A stretch of DNA of 64,000 nucleotides from JAAYAY01 sp963674575 (lineage in GTDB: Bacteria > Planctomycetota > Planctomycetia > Pirellulales > Thermoguttaceae): assembly GCA_963674575.2 (NCBI GenBank), contig CAXXQT010000003.1:558001-622000 (forward strand). The letters run 5' to 3'. The position numbers and the translations under genes are program-made. Below, one piece after another: positions 8,433 to 16,416 of the stretch (positions are counted from its first letter, which is position 1; the number at the start of each line of letters is the position of its first letter). The notes under the pieces are model-generated. The model saw nothing but the letters and a program-made list of their open reading frames with translations, did not search any database and was not told the origin of the DNA.

Positions 8433-11400
8433 TGAGCATGAAGCGTTCCACCTGGGTTCTGCTCGTGACGCTCGCGTGCATCGCGCGACTCGCCTGCCCG
8501 GCGTTCGGGCACGACAAACTGGATAACCGATCCGTTGACGCGGAAGCCTGGTTGGCTGCCCTGGAGGCCAAGGAACCGGACGCCTGTCTCCGTTTCATCC
8601 GTCGATTTCCGAAGAGTGAATTCGCGGGACCGGCTGCCCAGCGAATGTGGTGGCTGCTCAAGCAGCGAATGGATGCGCCCGGGCCGGAGGGCAGCATTGC
8701 TCGAAACATCGCGCTGCGTCCTCTTCGCGCCGATTTCCTGCCGCTGCTCGTTCGCACCCTCACTGACTTTCCCCCACACATCCCCTACGTGCGCTATGAG
8801 GATGCATCACCATACCCCTGGCCCCCAAGGATCGCACCTCACTGGTGGCTGTATGCCTTGCCACCCGACGATCGCGAAAGAATCTTCCAGGAGTTGTTGG
8901 ACGGCCATGTCGCACAACTTGCCGACGCCGACCAAGCGATCCGGAGTGCGGCCTGCCGAGCGTTGGGAAATCTGGGCAATCCCGCAGCTGTCGGGCCTCT
9001 GCTCGAAATTGGCAAATCCGACGACGGCGCAAGGTGGACCCTGCTATGTGCAATCGGTGAACTCCGAAGTCCTCGGTGCAAGCCGTTCCTTCTGACCAGA
9101 ATCAACGCAGCTCAACACGCGCCCATAAAAGCCCGTGCGTTGCCGGGCATCCATCCCGAGATCGATGCCCTGGCAGCGTTGCGGGACCCGACTACCGTCC
9201 CGGTGATGGTTGAGTTGACTCGGTCTGGCCATGTCGGCATTCGCCTGCAAGCAGCAAAGGCGCTCGGGATCATTGGAGACGCTGCTGGTGTGCAGGCTCT
9301 AATTGATCGCGTCTGCGACGAGCAGGAAGACGATGCCGTGAGGCTCGCGGCGATCGATTCGCTCGGGCGAATTGGAGATCCACGCGCTGTCTCGACGCTT
9401 GCCGTCACCATGGAATCTGAGGCCTATCGTCGCGTCTCCACCGCGTCGCTCGGTAGAATCCCGAGCGCCGAGGCAGTCGATGTCCTTGTCCAGGAGGTTC
9501 TCGACCAGCCCGACTTCCTCGCGCGGGGCGCAAGTCAGGCACTTGCGGATTGCGAACAGCCGAAAAGCGTTCCAGCCCTCCTGGCAGCGCTGCTCGAAAA
9601 GCGTGTATCCCATGTCTCGTTCACCATGGCGGATGAGGTGTCTCCGGAGATTTTCGACGGCGAGAAGGGCGAATACCGGCGTTTCAGTTGTGGAACGTGT
9701 GTCGCGTTCGTGTGGTCGTTTCGATCGATCGATCGTTTGCTGCTCGCTCTGCAAGATGCTCGCCCTGGCGTCCGCGGTAGCGCCGCCTATGCTGTCGGCC
9801 TCGCGCCGGTAAGGGATCCGCGAGCAGTGAACGTGTTGCTCTCTCTCCTGGATGACGACGCGGTCGCGGCTTCGGCAGCCTTCTCCTTGGGGGCTCTCGG
9901 CGACGCGAGCGCCGTGGAACCGTTGATTGCAGCCCTTGCACATGAGAGTCCTACCGTAAGGCGATTTGCGGCTCATGCCCTGGGTGACCTGGCGGATCCA
10001 CGTGCCGTGCCACCTCTCTTGAAACTCGTCGGGGACAAGTTCGTCGGCTACGCCGCCGTCCGGGCCTTACAGCGGTTGAAGGCGACTTCAGCAGCGCTGC
10101 CACTTGCGGCCATGCTCATCGACTGGCCCAAGACGCACTCCGGTTCCGACACTTGGGCCCCCCCCTCCGCAGTCGACAGTTCCGCTCTCCAATCGGAAGG
10201 ACTCCCGCACGCAGGCCCACCGTGGCGACAGTTGACGCGGAGCGACCTGTTGTCGGCCTTGCGAGAGTTGGGCAATCCGCAGGTCTGCTCCATCCTGGTT
10301 CCGATTGCTCAGGATCGTTCCGATCTGTTTTCGTGCAACGTAGCGAGGCTGATCTTCGATCTCGGAGACCCGGCGGGCGCCGACCTGCTGTTCCAACTGA
10401 CCTCGAGCGCCAACGAAGAGGTGCGGAATAAGGCCGCCGTGCAACTGGGCGAGTGCGCCGATAAGCGCGCCGCCGAACTGCTGTTGCCTCTGCTGAAAGA
10501 TGATCACTGGCAAACGCGTGCGGCAAGGGCCTTGGGCCTTGCGGGCGATCGTCGAGCAGTGCCGGTGCTTCTCAGCCTGCAAACCAACGAGGATAACTCG
10601 GCCTTGTGCGAGGCGGCAATCGAGGCGTTGGGACGTATCGGCGATCACGCTGCAACCGAACCGCTGCTCCAGCATCTCACCCGTGCAAGAAAGCACGATC
10701 CTCACGGCCTTACTGGGTCGCTCGTGTCCGCTCTTGTGGCCATTGGAGACGATCACGCCGTCGATCCGCTCCTGACGCCGTGGAAGCAAGGCGAGTCCCC
10801 TCTCAACACGTATCTGGCTACCGATTTTCCCGGCACGAAGATGATTGACGCAATCGCCTCCGTAATGCTCGATTCCGCCTACAACCGAGAGATCCGCTCG
10901 GAAGCCGCAGCTAAACTCGGATATGCAAAACGTCTGGAGTCCTTGCCCCCATTGCGGAAGGCTCTGACGGACTCGGAGGCAACCGTACGTGCGTCGGCCT
11001 TGTTGGCGATTTGGCAGATCCAACCACCCACCGATGAGGACCTTGAAGCCCTGATTGTCGACCCCGAGTTCGCGCCATCGGTTGGACCCACAATCCTCCA
11101 CGCTCTGACGGGAAACGGGCGCTATCCGACGAGCGCCGACGAAGCCCTACGCTACCTGATTCTCGCCGGTGCTCGCTACGACTTGATCGCCCTCTGGCCG
11201 CGCGTCGAGCGACTCCTGCTCGCTGATCTCCACAGCAACTCGCCCCAGCGGCGACTTTACGCAGCCCGCTGCCTCGTCGGCATCGGCCATGGGAAAGCAA
11301 CCGTTCCCAAACTCGTAGCCGCTTTGGGCAAGTGCAACGATCAAAGCATGGCCAACGATTTCTTCCATAGCGGCAACGACGAACTGCACCAGGCTGCAAT

Positions 11401-11482
11401 CGAGTGGTCTCAGAAAGCGGACGTGACCTTGGCTGCCCGTCAACCGTCCGTCTGGGCATGGGGCACGATGAGGGAGGAGTAG
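8432..11482 (+). CDS. Exported HEAT/PBS-lyase-repeat protein, candidate immunity protein for RHS tip 3
   Basis: 1016 residues. The ATG at 8432 overlaps the stop of the RHS tip; a second in-frame ATG lies at 8438. A signal peptide covers residues 1-27 (RSTWVLLVTLACIARLACPA, cleavage after AFG). From about residue 160 to 980 there are many HEAT repeats of the form AAKALGIIGDAAGVQALIDR and DPRAVNVLLSLLDDDAVAAS, giving an alpha-solenoid for protein binding. There is no catalytic motif. Exported HEAT proteins are common in planctomycetes, but overlap with an RHS tip gene is unusual, and HEAT-repeat immunity proteins have been described for polymorphic toxins. Binding to the HExxH tip is therefore a plausible inference. 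Confidence 0.85.
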   Translation: MSMKRSTWVLLVTLACIARLACPAFGHDKLDNRSVDAEAWLAALEAKEPDACLRFIRRFPKSEFAGPAAQRMWWLLKQRMDAPGPEGSIARNIALRPLRADFLPLLVRTLTDFPPHIPYVRYEDASPYPWPPRIAPHWWLYALPPDDRERIFQELLDGHVAQLADADQAIRSAACRALGNLGNPAAVGPLLEIGKSDDGARWTLLCAIGELRSPRCKPFLLTRINAAQHAPIKARALPGIHPEIDALAALRDPTTVPVMVELTRSGHVGIRLQAAKALGIIGDAAGVQALIDRVCDEQEDDAVRLAAIDSLGRIGDPRAVSTLAVTMESEAYRRVSTASLGRIPSAEAVDVLVQEVLDQPDFLARGASQALADCEQPKSVPALLAALLEKRVSHVSFTMADEVSPEIFDGEKGEYRRFSCGTCVAFVWSFRSIDRLLLALQDARPGVRGSAAYAVGLAPVRDPRAVNVLLSLLDDDAVAASAAFSLGALGDASAVEPLIAALAHESPTVRRFAAHALGDLADPRAVPPLLKLVGDKFVGYAAVRALQRLKATSAALPLAAMLIDWPKTHSGSDTWAPPSAVDSSALQSEGLPHAGPPWRQLTRSDLLSALRELGNPQVCSILVPIAQDRSDLFSCNVARLIFDLGDPAGADLLFQLTSSANEEVRNKAAVQLGECADKRAAELLLPLLKDDHWQTRAARALGLAGDRRAVPVLLSLQTNEDNSALCEAAIEALGRIGDHAATEPLLQHLTRARKHDPHGLTGSLVSALVAIGDDHAVDPLLTPWKQGESPLNTYLATDFPGTKMIDAIASVMLDSAYNREIRSEAAAKLGYAKRLESLPPLRKALTDSEATVRASALLAIWQIQPPTDEDLEALIVDPEFAPSVGPTILHALTGNGRYPTSADEALRYLILAGARYDLIALWPRVERLLLADLHSNSPQRRLYAARCLVGIGHGKATVPKLVAALGKCNDQSMANDFFHSGNDELHQAAIEWSQKADVTLAARQPSVWAWGTMREE

Positions 11483-11510
11483 GCGGGCTGGGCTGCCACC
11501 ATCGGTGGAG

Positions 11511-11587
11511 GACGTCGCACCGGTCATCTGAGCCGATCGGTGTGAGAAGCCGGCGGTTCGGTGGTAACGGCCGAATGGGCCCGTTAC
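11511..11587. repeat. 77-bp imperfect direct repeat, copy 1
   Basis: Aligns over its whole length with 11957-12034 (about 70-75% identity, no large gaps). Both copies start CGTCGCACCG, contain GATCGGTG and GAGAAG, and end with GGGC(C/T)CGTTAC. Copy 1 has only an imperfect version of the palindrome in copy 2. It lies just past the 3' end of the minus-strand methyltransferase stub. Confidence 0.65.
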
Positions 11588-11597
11588 CAGCTGCCTT

Positions 11598-11835
11598 TCA
11601 CTCCCTCACCCTCGGCCGCTTCCCCACCCCGGCCAACCGCTCCAAACACACCGCCGCAATCGCCGGCGACATCTCCGCTGCATAACACGGTCGGCCGAGC
11701 TTGTCGGCGGCTAGGATCGTAGTCCCGCTGCCGACGAAGGGGTCGACGACCAGGCCGGTGTTGATTTCGAGGAGCCACTCCATCACTTCGAGCGGCTTCT
11801 GGGTGTGCCCGACCGAATTGCCATCGCACTTTTGA
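11598..11835 (-). pseudogene. DNA methyltransferase, C-terminal stub
   Basis: The minus strand encodes NSVGHTQKPLEVMEWLL then VVDPFVGSGTTILAADKLGR and YAAEMSPAIAAVCLERL, the motif X/I region of phage-type N6-adenine/N4-cytosine DNA methyltransferases (GHTQKP and DPFxGSGTT are diagnostic). Only about the last 75 residues remain. Upstream of about 11835 the sequence changes to the end of a transposon, so the N-terminal part with the catalytic (D/N)PPY motif is gone. Comparable methyltransferases are common in phage genomes; here it is a fragment and cannot be active. Confidence 0.8.
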
Positions 11836-11956
11836 CCGAATTATGGCTGTATAGATTTGGGGGCCGAAAACGGGGTTGTACCGAATTGTTGAGAATTCTG
11901 GAGAAGACGGCGTCGACAGTCCCGGCCTGATCGCTGTTGATATCAGCGCAGGATCG

Positions 11957-12034
11957 AACGTCGCACCGATCGTTTCAAACGATCGGTGCGAGAAGTCTGC
12001 GATTCGGACCGGGACGACCGAGTGGGCTCGTTAC
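11957..12034. repeat. 78-bp imperfect direct repeat, copy 2, with perfect palindrome
   Basis: Second copy of the repeat at 11511-11587. It contains a perfect inverted repeat at 11962-11990: two 14-base arms (CGCACCGATCGTTT and its complement) around a single base. It overlaps the stop codon of the CHC2-type gene. Like copy 1 it therefore sits at the 3' end of a minus-strand gene, where it could act as a terminator or as part of the transposon end. Confidence 0.7.
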
Positions 12035-12342
12035 GTGTTGGATGTCGTGCGCTCTTCGCGATAGCTCCTGAGCCATTGCTGGAGAACTTCGACGGCTTCG
12101 GGGAATTCGTAGCCGAGGGCCATCAGCAGGTCGATATTGTTGAAATTGCGGCCACAACGGAAGCAGTGAGCCAGGTTGTTGCGGGGATTCACCGTGGCAC
12201 GAAACTCGCCGCATCCGAGGCAGATAAAGCGCAAGTAGCCTTCGAACTGCTTGGAGGCAGGCCCCTGGCGCCCGAGTTGGCGAAGGGTGACGCTCATCGG
12301 CAGTTCGTTCCGAATCGCCCGGAGGAGTTCCTTGGAGATCAT
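12031..12342 (-). CDS. CHC2-type zinc-finger protein of the transposon
   Basis: 103 residues. ATG at 12342 (MISKELLRAIRNELPMSVTL). Residues 41-64 hold a four-cysteine finger, CLGC then CFRC, resembling the zinc finger of DnaG-type primases (ICLGCGEFRATVNPRNNLAHC), followed by the helical segment NNIDLLMALGYEFPEAVEVL. It has no catalytic primase domain. It lies 35 bases after the ATPase gene and is the last gene of the transposon operon; small primase-like finger proteins accompany this transposase-ATPase pair in other planctomycetes as far as I know. A DNA-binding role in transposition is inferred. Confidence 0.75.
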   Translation of the reverse strand: MISKELLRAIRNELPMSVTLRQLGRQGPASKQFEGYLRFICLGCGEFRATVNPRNNLAHCFRCGRNFNNIDLLMALGYEFPEAVEVLQQWLRSYREERTTSNT

Positions 12343-12377
12343 GACGATGGTCCTTTGAACAGGGGGAGGACAGGTAT

Positions 12378-13181
12378 TCAGAAATCGGTGATGTCGGTTT
12401 CCTTCCGCCAGTGAGGCTGGAGCAGAACACGGTTGACCAGGTCGATGTCGATCGTGGTGCCGGCCGAAGCGCGGACCGCTTCGAGCATGCTGGCCAGGCA
12501 GAGATTGCGGCATTTGCGCAAGACCCCGTCGGCCGAGCGAATGATCAGCTCGGTGGCGGCTTCGGTGAAGGCGCTGTGGGCCAGTCCGATGCGGTCGAGT
12601 TCCCGATGAATGAAGCCGCGCATGCTGCCGGGATGAAGCCGCTTGGTGATGACCGAGTAGGTCACTCGGCTCTTCAGGTCCTGGTTGACCGCCAGCGACA
12701 GGTTCGTGAGCAGGACCGGTTGACCGATCAGGATCAGGTTGTGGTTCTTCGGAAAATCCTCGAATAGCAACCGGAGTTTGTGGAGGTTGGCCATGTCCAT
12801 CAGGTGGGCGTCGTCGATGATCGTCACGAGCATCTTGCCGGCGTGATTCAGGCTGAAGGCCTGTTCGATCAGCCGATGTTCGCACTTGAAGGCGGAGCTT
12901 TCGAACTCGATTCGAAAGGCTTCGCAGAGGATCTTGACCGTGTTGGTGTAGGTGTGCAGGGTCCGTGCGACGGTGGCCACCAGGTACTGCTTTTCCGGGA
13001 GCCGTTTGAGCGACTCCTTGATCACGGACTTTCCGGTCCCGGGGGTTCCGACGACCAGGCACAGTCCGCCTTGCCGGCAATGGACCCCGAGCGTGTCGTA
13101 GATTTCCTGCTGGTGCTCAAGAAGTTCGATCTCGCGGAGTGCGAAGGGATTCTCAGTCAGGCCGAAATAGGTGCGGATCAT
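12378..13181 (-). CDS. AAA+ ATPase, ExeA/TniB-like transposition helper
   Basis: 267 residues. ATG at 13181 with GAGGAC upstream. The start (MIRTYFGLTENPFALREIEL) is typical of ExeA-type ATPases. Walker A is VVGTPGTGKS at about residues 43-52 and Walker B is VTIIDDAHLM at about residues 119-128; sensor and arginine-finger segments follow (LILIGQPVL, VTYSVITKRLHPGSM). The C-terminal helices LIIRSADGVLRKCRNLCLAS match the family's lid domain. In IS21, Tn7 and Tn5053 systems such ATPases select or activate the target for a DDE transposase. It lies 61 bases downstream of the transposase gene on the same strand. Confidence 0.88.
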   Translation of the reverse strand: MIRTYFGLTENPFALREIELLEHQQEIYDTLGVHCRQGGLCLVVGTPGTGKSVIKESLKRLPEKQYLVATVARTLHTYTNTVKILCEAFRIEFESSAFKCEHRLIEQAFSLNHAGKMLVTIIDDAHLMDMANLHKLRLLFEDFPKNHNLILIGQPVLLTNLSLAVNQDLKSRVTYSVITKRLHPGSMRGFIHRELDRIGLAHSAFTEAATELIIRSADGVLRKCRNLCLASMLEAVRASAGTTIDIDLVNRVLLQPHWRKETDITDF

Positions 13182-13242
13182 GAGAGTTGGTCCTCACAAG
13201 AAAGGTGATTCATTGGCAACAAGAACGAGCGGCCCTGCCGCC

Positions 13243-14454
13243 CTACGTTGACTCGCGTCTGCGTCGCAGGCCGTTGGCGACGGCGTCCAGAGGTCTCGCC
13301 GGGCCCATGCGCCGCCCCTTGTCGTAGATCACCACCGGCCCATTCCGGCTGCGTTCGTGACGAATTTCCACCTTCCTGCCGCGCAGGTCGACGGGCGTTT
13401 CATAACGGACGCCCTGGAAGCTGAAGGTGTTGTCTTTTTTGACGGTGCGAACGGCCTCGGCGTAGAACAGCTCGTCGGTGTCCTCCGAGGGAGAGAGGAA
13501 ACGGATGCGGGAGAGGTCCACGCCAAAACGGTCGATCGGCTTCATGCCAAGTGTGGAGTGTTCAGTCGCGTTGTACTCCTGTTCCACCCACTGGGTGAAC
13601 TGCTTGTTGAGCTGCTCGAGCGACGAGAGATCGAGGTTGCGAACGAGGAACTGGTCTCGCACACGGCGAAAGAATCGCTCGATCTTCCCCTTGGCGGCCG
13701 CGTCCCGGACGGCCGTATGGCGAAGGATGCAGCCGACGCGCGCGCAGATGAGCGTGATCTCCTGGCAGCAATAGATGGAACCGTTGTCGACCAGCAGTTG
13801 CTCGGGCACGCCCCGCTTGTAGAAGGCCGCCCGGATCGCCTTGATCATCGAGTCTGCGTTTTCGTCGAAGAAGAACTCGCCATGACACAACACGCGGCTG
13901 GCGTCGTCGATGAAGGCGATCAACTTGGCTTGCCGACGCTGGACCAGGGGGCCGAACATCGTATCGGCCTGCCACAGTTGGTTGGCGTACTGCATGCTGA
14001 AGGCGAGGCGACGTTTGTTGTCGCCGACGTCCTTCTTGAGGAGTTCGTATTCTCGCACGAACCGGCAGAAGGTCGTCAGCGCGATCTGGTCGGCCCGCAA
14101 GAGCCCTTTTTCGATGCAGAAGCGGTAGATGGCCGACTTGTTGGGCTTCTTCCGCTTCTTCTGATGGAAATGGGGCAATGCCGAGTTGATGGCCTCAAGC
14201 ACTTCCTCCGGCGTGACCTTGCGCGTGCCCCCCTTGTCGGCCCGCGAGTTGTTGGTCATTCCGGTGATCCCGCAGTTCTTGTAGCGGTAGTGCCAGGTCT
14301 GGATGGTCCGCCAGGTGAACCGGTGCGGGTCGCCCTCCTCGTCGAAGAACGTCATTTGGGCCACGTTGTGGATTCTCTCGTGACGGGTCTTGCCTTCGAC
14401 GACGTCGATCGCCCCGAGCACTTTCATCTTCACGTAGATCGAGGGTCGCTTCAT
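13243..14454 (-). CDS. Integrase-core (rve, DDE) transposase
   Basis: 403 residues from the ATG at 14454 (MKRPSIYVKMKVLGAIDVVE), chosen because AAGGAG lies 8 bases upstream; an ATG at 14502 would add 16 residues with no good binding site. An N-terminal helix-turn-helix region (about 15-75) is followed by the rve catalytic core: Asp164 in LWQADTMFGP, Asp223 in LLVDNGSIYC and Glu259 in AAKGKIERFFRR. The D-to-E spacing of 35 residues is exactly that of the retroviral-integrase fold. The C-terminal beta region (about 330-400, FQGVRYETPVDLRGRKVEI) is the Mu-transposase-type SH3 barrel. It is probably intact and translated with the downstream ATPase. Confidence 0.93.
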   Translation of the reverse strand: MKRPSIYVKMKVLGAIDVVEGKTRHERIHNVAQMTFFDEEGDPHRFTWRTIQTWHYRYKNCGITGMTNNSRADKGGTRKVTPEEVLEAINSALPHFHQKKRKKPNKSAIYRFCIEKGLLRADQIALTTFCRFVREYELLKKDVGDNKRRLAFSMQYANQLWQADTMFGPLVQRRQAKLIAFIDDASRVLCHGEFFFDENADSMIKAIRAAFYKRGVPEQLLVDNGSIYCCQEITLICARVGCILRHTAVRDAAAKGKIERFFRRVRDQFLVRNLDLSSLEQLNKQFTQWVEQEYNATEHSTLGMKPIDRFGVDLSRIRFLSPSEDTDELFYAEAVRTVKKDNTFSFQGVRYETPVDLRGRKVEIRHERSRNGPVVIYDKGRRMGPARPLDAVANGLRRRREST

Positions 14455-14715
14455 TCGGTCGCTCCTTGCTGATTTCGCGTGCAACAATTCCGTGAAATTC
14501 ATGGGAGCGTGAGTCTACGCCAGTCGCGATCAGCCCGTCCATCGTCGTGTTGTGTTGTTCGCCCGCCACGGTTCGGCGGCCGGCGAAACATGCGATGGGA
14601 ATTCGATCCGATCAACCATCACCGATGGCGAGGGCGGCCCGTCCGGGCGGCCTTGCAGACGCCATGTGGACCACGCGCTTGCCCGCAAGAAGACGGGCCG
14701 GCCGGGAAGGTAAGA
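14455..14715. other. Spacer between transposon genes
   Basis: About 260 bases between the zinc-ribbon gene and the transposase start. It contains the transposase ribosome-binding site (AAGGAG at about 14462-14467 on the minus strand) and a GC-rich stretch at 14625-14715 with no recognisable gene or repeat. Confidence 0.5.
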
Positions 14716-15279
14716 TTACATGAAGAAGGTTTGCAGCCGGACCTGGAAGGCGGCGATCGGACAAGGCGGATCGGCGAAAGCGGCTTCGAGATGAGCGAGT
14801 GTAAGCTCCGCCGGTCGCTCGGAATCAACCTCCGGCGGCTTGCACAGGCCGCGTAGCGCCGTGCGGATCGCGCTTTGGGCTTCGCCAAAGCGTTTCCAGA
14901 TCCGGTAGGGCGCCGAATCGCTCAGTCCACTCTTGAGATTTCGGAAGGCCTGGAACTTATTGCCGCTGACAACCGCCTGTTTCAAGAACGTCCACAGAGC
15001 ATCGGCGGTCAGCAGCAGGCGTTTGACCTTGTCGGCCGTCCAGACGCTGAAAGTCCGTCCACAACCGGTCGCCCGCTTTCGATTGCTGCAGAAGATCCGC
15101 CATGCTCGGACGGTCTTCTGGCGCGGATGTTCCTCATCATAGCCGCGCAGGCAGCCATGCCGGATCAAGTTTCCAACGCGTTTGCAATGGGGGCAAGCCG
15201 TCGTTTTCAGCTTGGCAAGGATCGCCTCACATTCCTCTCGGGAGCCGCAAATCCGCCTACACACCGATTTATTCTGCAC
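14716..15279 (-). CDS. Zinc-ribbon/HTH accessory protein of the transposon
   Basis: 187 residues with a GTG start at 15279. Near the N-terminus ACPHCKRVGNLIRHGCLRGY forms a zinc ribbon that pairs with later cysteines (IFCSNRKRATGCGRTFSVW), the pattern of transposase-associated zinc-ribbon proteins that read DNA. The rest (ALWTFLKQAVVSGNKFQAFR and PYRIWKRFGEAQSAIRTALR) is helical, probably a helix-turn-helix. There is no DDE core. It precedes the transposase by about 260 bases on the same strand and is probably part of the same element. No exact family name is claimed. Confidence 0.7.
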   Translation of the reverse strand: MQNKSVCRRICGSREECEAILAKLKTTACPHCKRVGNLIRHGCLRGYDEEHPRQKTVRAWRIFCSNRKRATGCGRTFSVWTADKVKRLLLTADALWTFLKQAVVSGNKFQAFRNLKSGLSDSAPYRIWKRFGEAQSAIRTALRGLCKPPEVDSERPAELTLAHLEAAFADPPCPIAAFQVRLQTFFM

Positions 15280-15500
15280 GCGTCGCCATCCGAAGTCTCA
15301 TCTCAGGGTGTCCGTCAAACCGAAGAGCCCACGCAACCGCGCGAAAAAAGGGGCGGGGTTGCGCGGGGTACGATGTTTTAACAAAGATGCGGGGTGCGGG
15401 ATACAGCAGGCGAGGGGCGGGGGATTGCCGAATTGCGGGTGTAATAAGACAATCGAACTTCGACGACTGTTCGGTTAAGATCACGCCCAAACTACGATCA
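15280..15500. other. Right end of transposon, non-coding
   Basis: About 220 bases between the zinc-ribbon gene and the terminase fragment. It holds a CCGAATT motif at 15428-15434 and an inverted TTCGGTT at 15470-15476, mirroring motifs at the left end. No gene. Confidence 0.5.
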
Positions 15501-15923
15501 GAGTGGAGCCGGTAACACCTTGCCCTTGTCAGCCGTGGCGGCGATGAGGCAGACGAACCGGCACTGGCCCGTGAGGATGGCCCAGAGGGCGGCGATCCGG
15601 AACAGTGTGCTCTTGCCCGAGCCGCGGGGCATGGCCAGGGCGAACAGAAGCCGGTCGCGGATCGCCCGTTCGGTCGACTCGATCGCCTTCAGATGGTCCT
15701 TCGACCAGTTCCAATGGCACGCGCCGGGGAAGTAGCTTTCGGCGAAGAAGCGGAGACTTTTCTCAGCCCGGGCTCGGCGCTTCGGATCCTCGACCTCGGG
15801 GCCCGGAATCGGCGCCACGTCCTGGGCGGCCTTGGTCGACTCGCGCCGCCTGGCCCGCTCGGCATCGCGGTGTTTGTCGCCAGTCCGCCGGTTGTCGTCG
15901 TCAGGTACGTTCGCTTGTGTCAC
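15501..15923 (-). pseudogene. Phage terminase large subunit, N-terminal fragment
   Basis: About 140 residues from a possible GTG at 15923 (TQANVPDDDNRRTGDK); the frame is open further upstream to 16052. The conserved part (RAEKSLRFFAESYFPGACHW, then MPRGSGKSTLFRIAALWAIL) contains the Walker A motif GSGKST of the terminase ATPase and the usual adenine-binding/ATPase context (CRFVCLIAATADKGK). The frame ends immediately afterwards at about 15513, where the transposon begins. Walker B, the coupling motif and the entire nuclease domain are missing, so packaging activity is not possible. Confidence 0.82.
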
Positions 15924-16127
15924 TGGCTTCCGATATACGCTGGAGAAGATCGGTCCCGGACGCCGCACGGGACTTTGGAGTGGGGGGCCACCTGGTAGTT
16001 TGGGCAACCGAGCGGTAGCTCGCACTGGTCGGCAGCCCTGCTGCCCAACCAACCAACATTACCGAACACGCCCACTGTTCCCTGGGCCCTTGGCGCTTTC
16101 TTTTTGCCAGGAAGGACCCGCAAAATC

Positions 16128-16409
16128 TCATCCCCCATTGGGGTGCCGAGACTCACTCCGCCGGGCCTCTTCCAGCGTGGTGATCCGGACGTGATGCTCG
16201 CCGAGTTGAGTGCGTTGCTCCCCCACGGCCGCGTAGAGCTCGTGGTGCTCCGTCTGATTGTTTGTGAGATCCTTGGCGATCTGCTTGAGCGACGCGTCGA
16301 CCGTGCCGAGACGCTCGGCAATCTTCATGAGGAAACAGAGGATCGAGCCGCCCATGCCAAGGGCCGCTAGAACGAAGACGGCGAGGGCGATCCAGTTTGC
16401 AATGGTCAT
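16128..16409 (-). CDS. Small membrane protein with coiled coil, holin-like
   Basis: 93 residues. ATG at 16409, preceded by GAGGAAA 6 bases upstream; a longer frame to 16472 lacks a binding site. Residues 4-26 (ANWIALAVFVLAALGMGGSI) form one membrane segment, followed by a heptad-rich cytoplasmic stretch (IAERLGTVDASLKQIAKDLT). This topology and its place beside the terminase in a phage-type operon resemble small holin or spanin-accessory proteins, but no holin family signature is visible. No function is assigned. Confidence 0.65.
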   Translation of the reverse strand: MTIANWIALAVFVLAALGMGGSILCFLMKIAERLGTVDASLKQIAKDLTNNQTEHHELYAAVGEQRTQLGEHHVRITTLEEARRSESRHPNGG

Positions 16410-16416
16410 GATTTCC

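Larger units (their letters stand above)
11834..15512. mobile_element. Transposon of about 3.6 kb with DDE transposase, AAA+ ATPase and two zinc-finger proteins
   Basis: Four minus-strand genes (zinc-ribbon protein, transposase, ATPase, CHC2-type finger) occupy a unit flanked on the left by a methyltransferase stub and on the right by a truncated terminase, both of which end abruptly. The ends are placed only approximately. The left end has repeated CCGAATT motifs (about 11835 and 11880) and the right end has the inverted TTCGGTT at 15470-15476 and another CCGAATT at 15428-15434, possible transposase binding sites. A clean terminal inverted repeat and target duplication could not be established. 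A Mu/Tn552-like transposase with an ATPase partner fits transposons of the IS21/Tn7/Tn5053 mechanism class. Confidence 0.75.

Noticed and set aside
11511..12034. The 77-bp direct repeat as attL/attR of the prophage
   Set aside because: Both copies lie at the same side of the island and are diverged, unlike identical att cores.
13357..14472. Long open frame on the plus strand opposite the transposase (371 codons)
   Set aside because: It mirrors the high GC coding frame of the transposase, has no family motif, and lies wholly antisense to a gene with a perfect DDE core.
15949..15970. Possible copy of the 40.3-kb hairpin element upstream of the terminase
   Set aside because: Only a weak match inside a probable coding leader; not enough to annotate.
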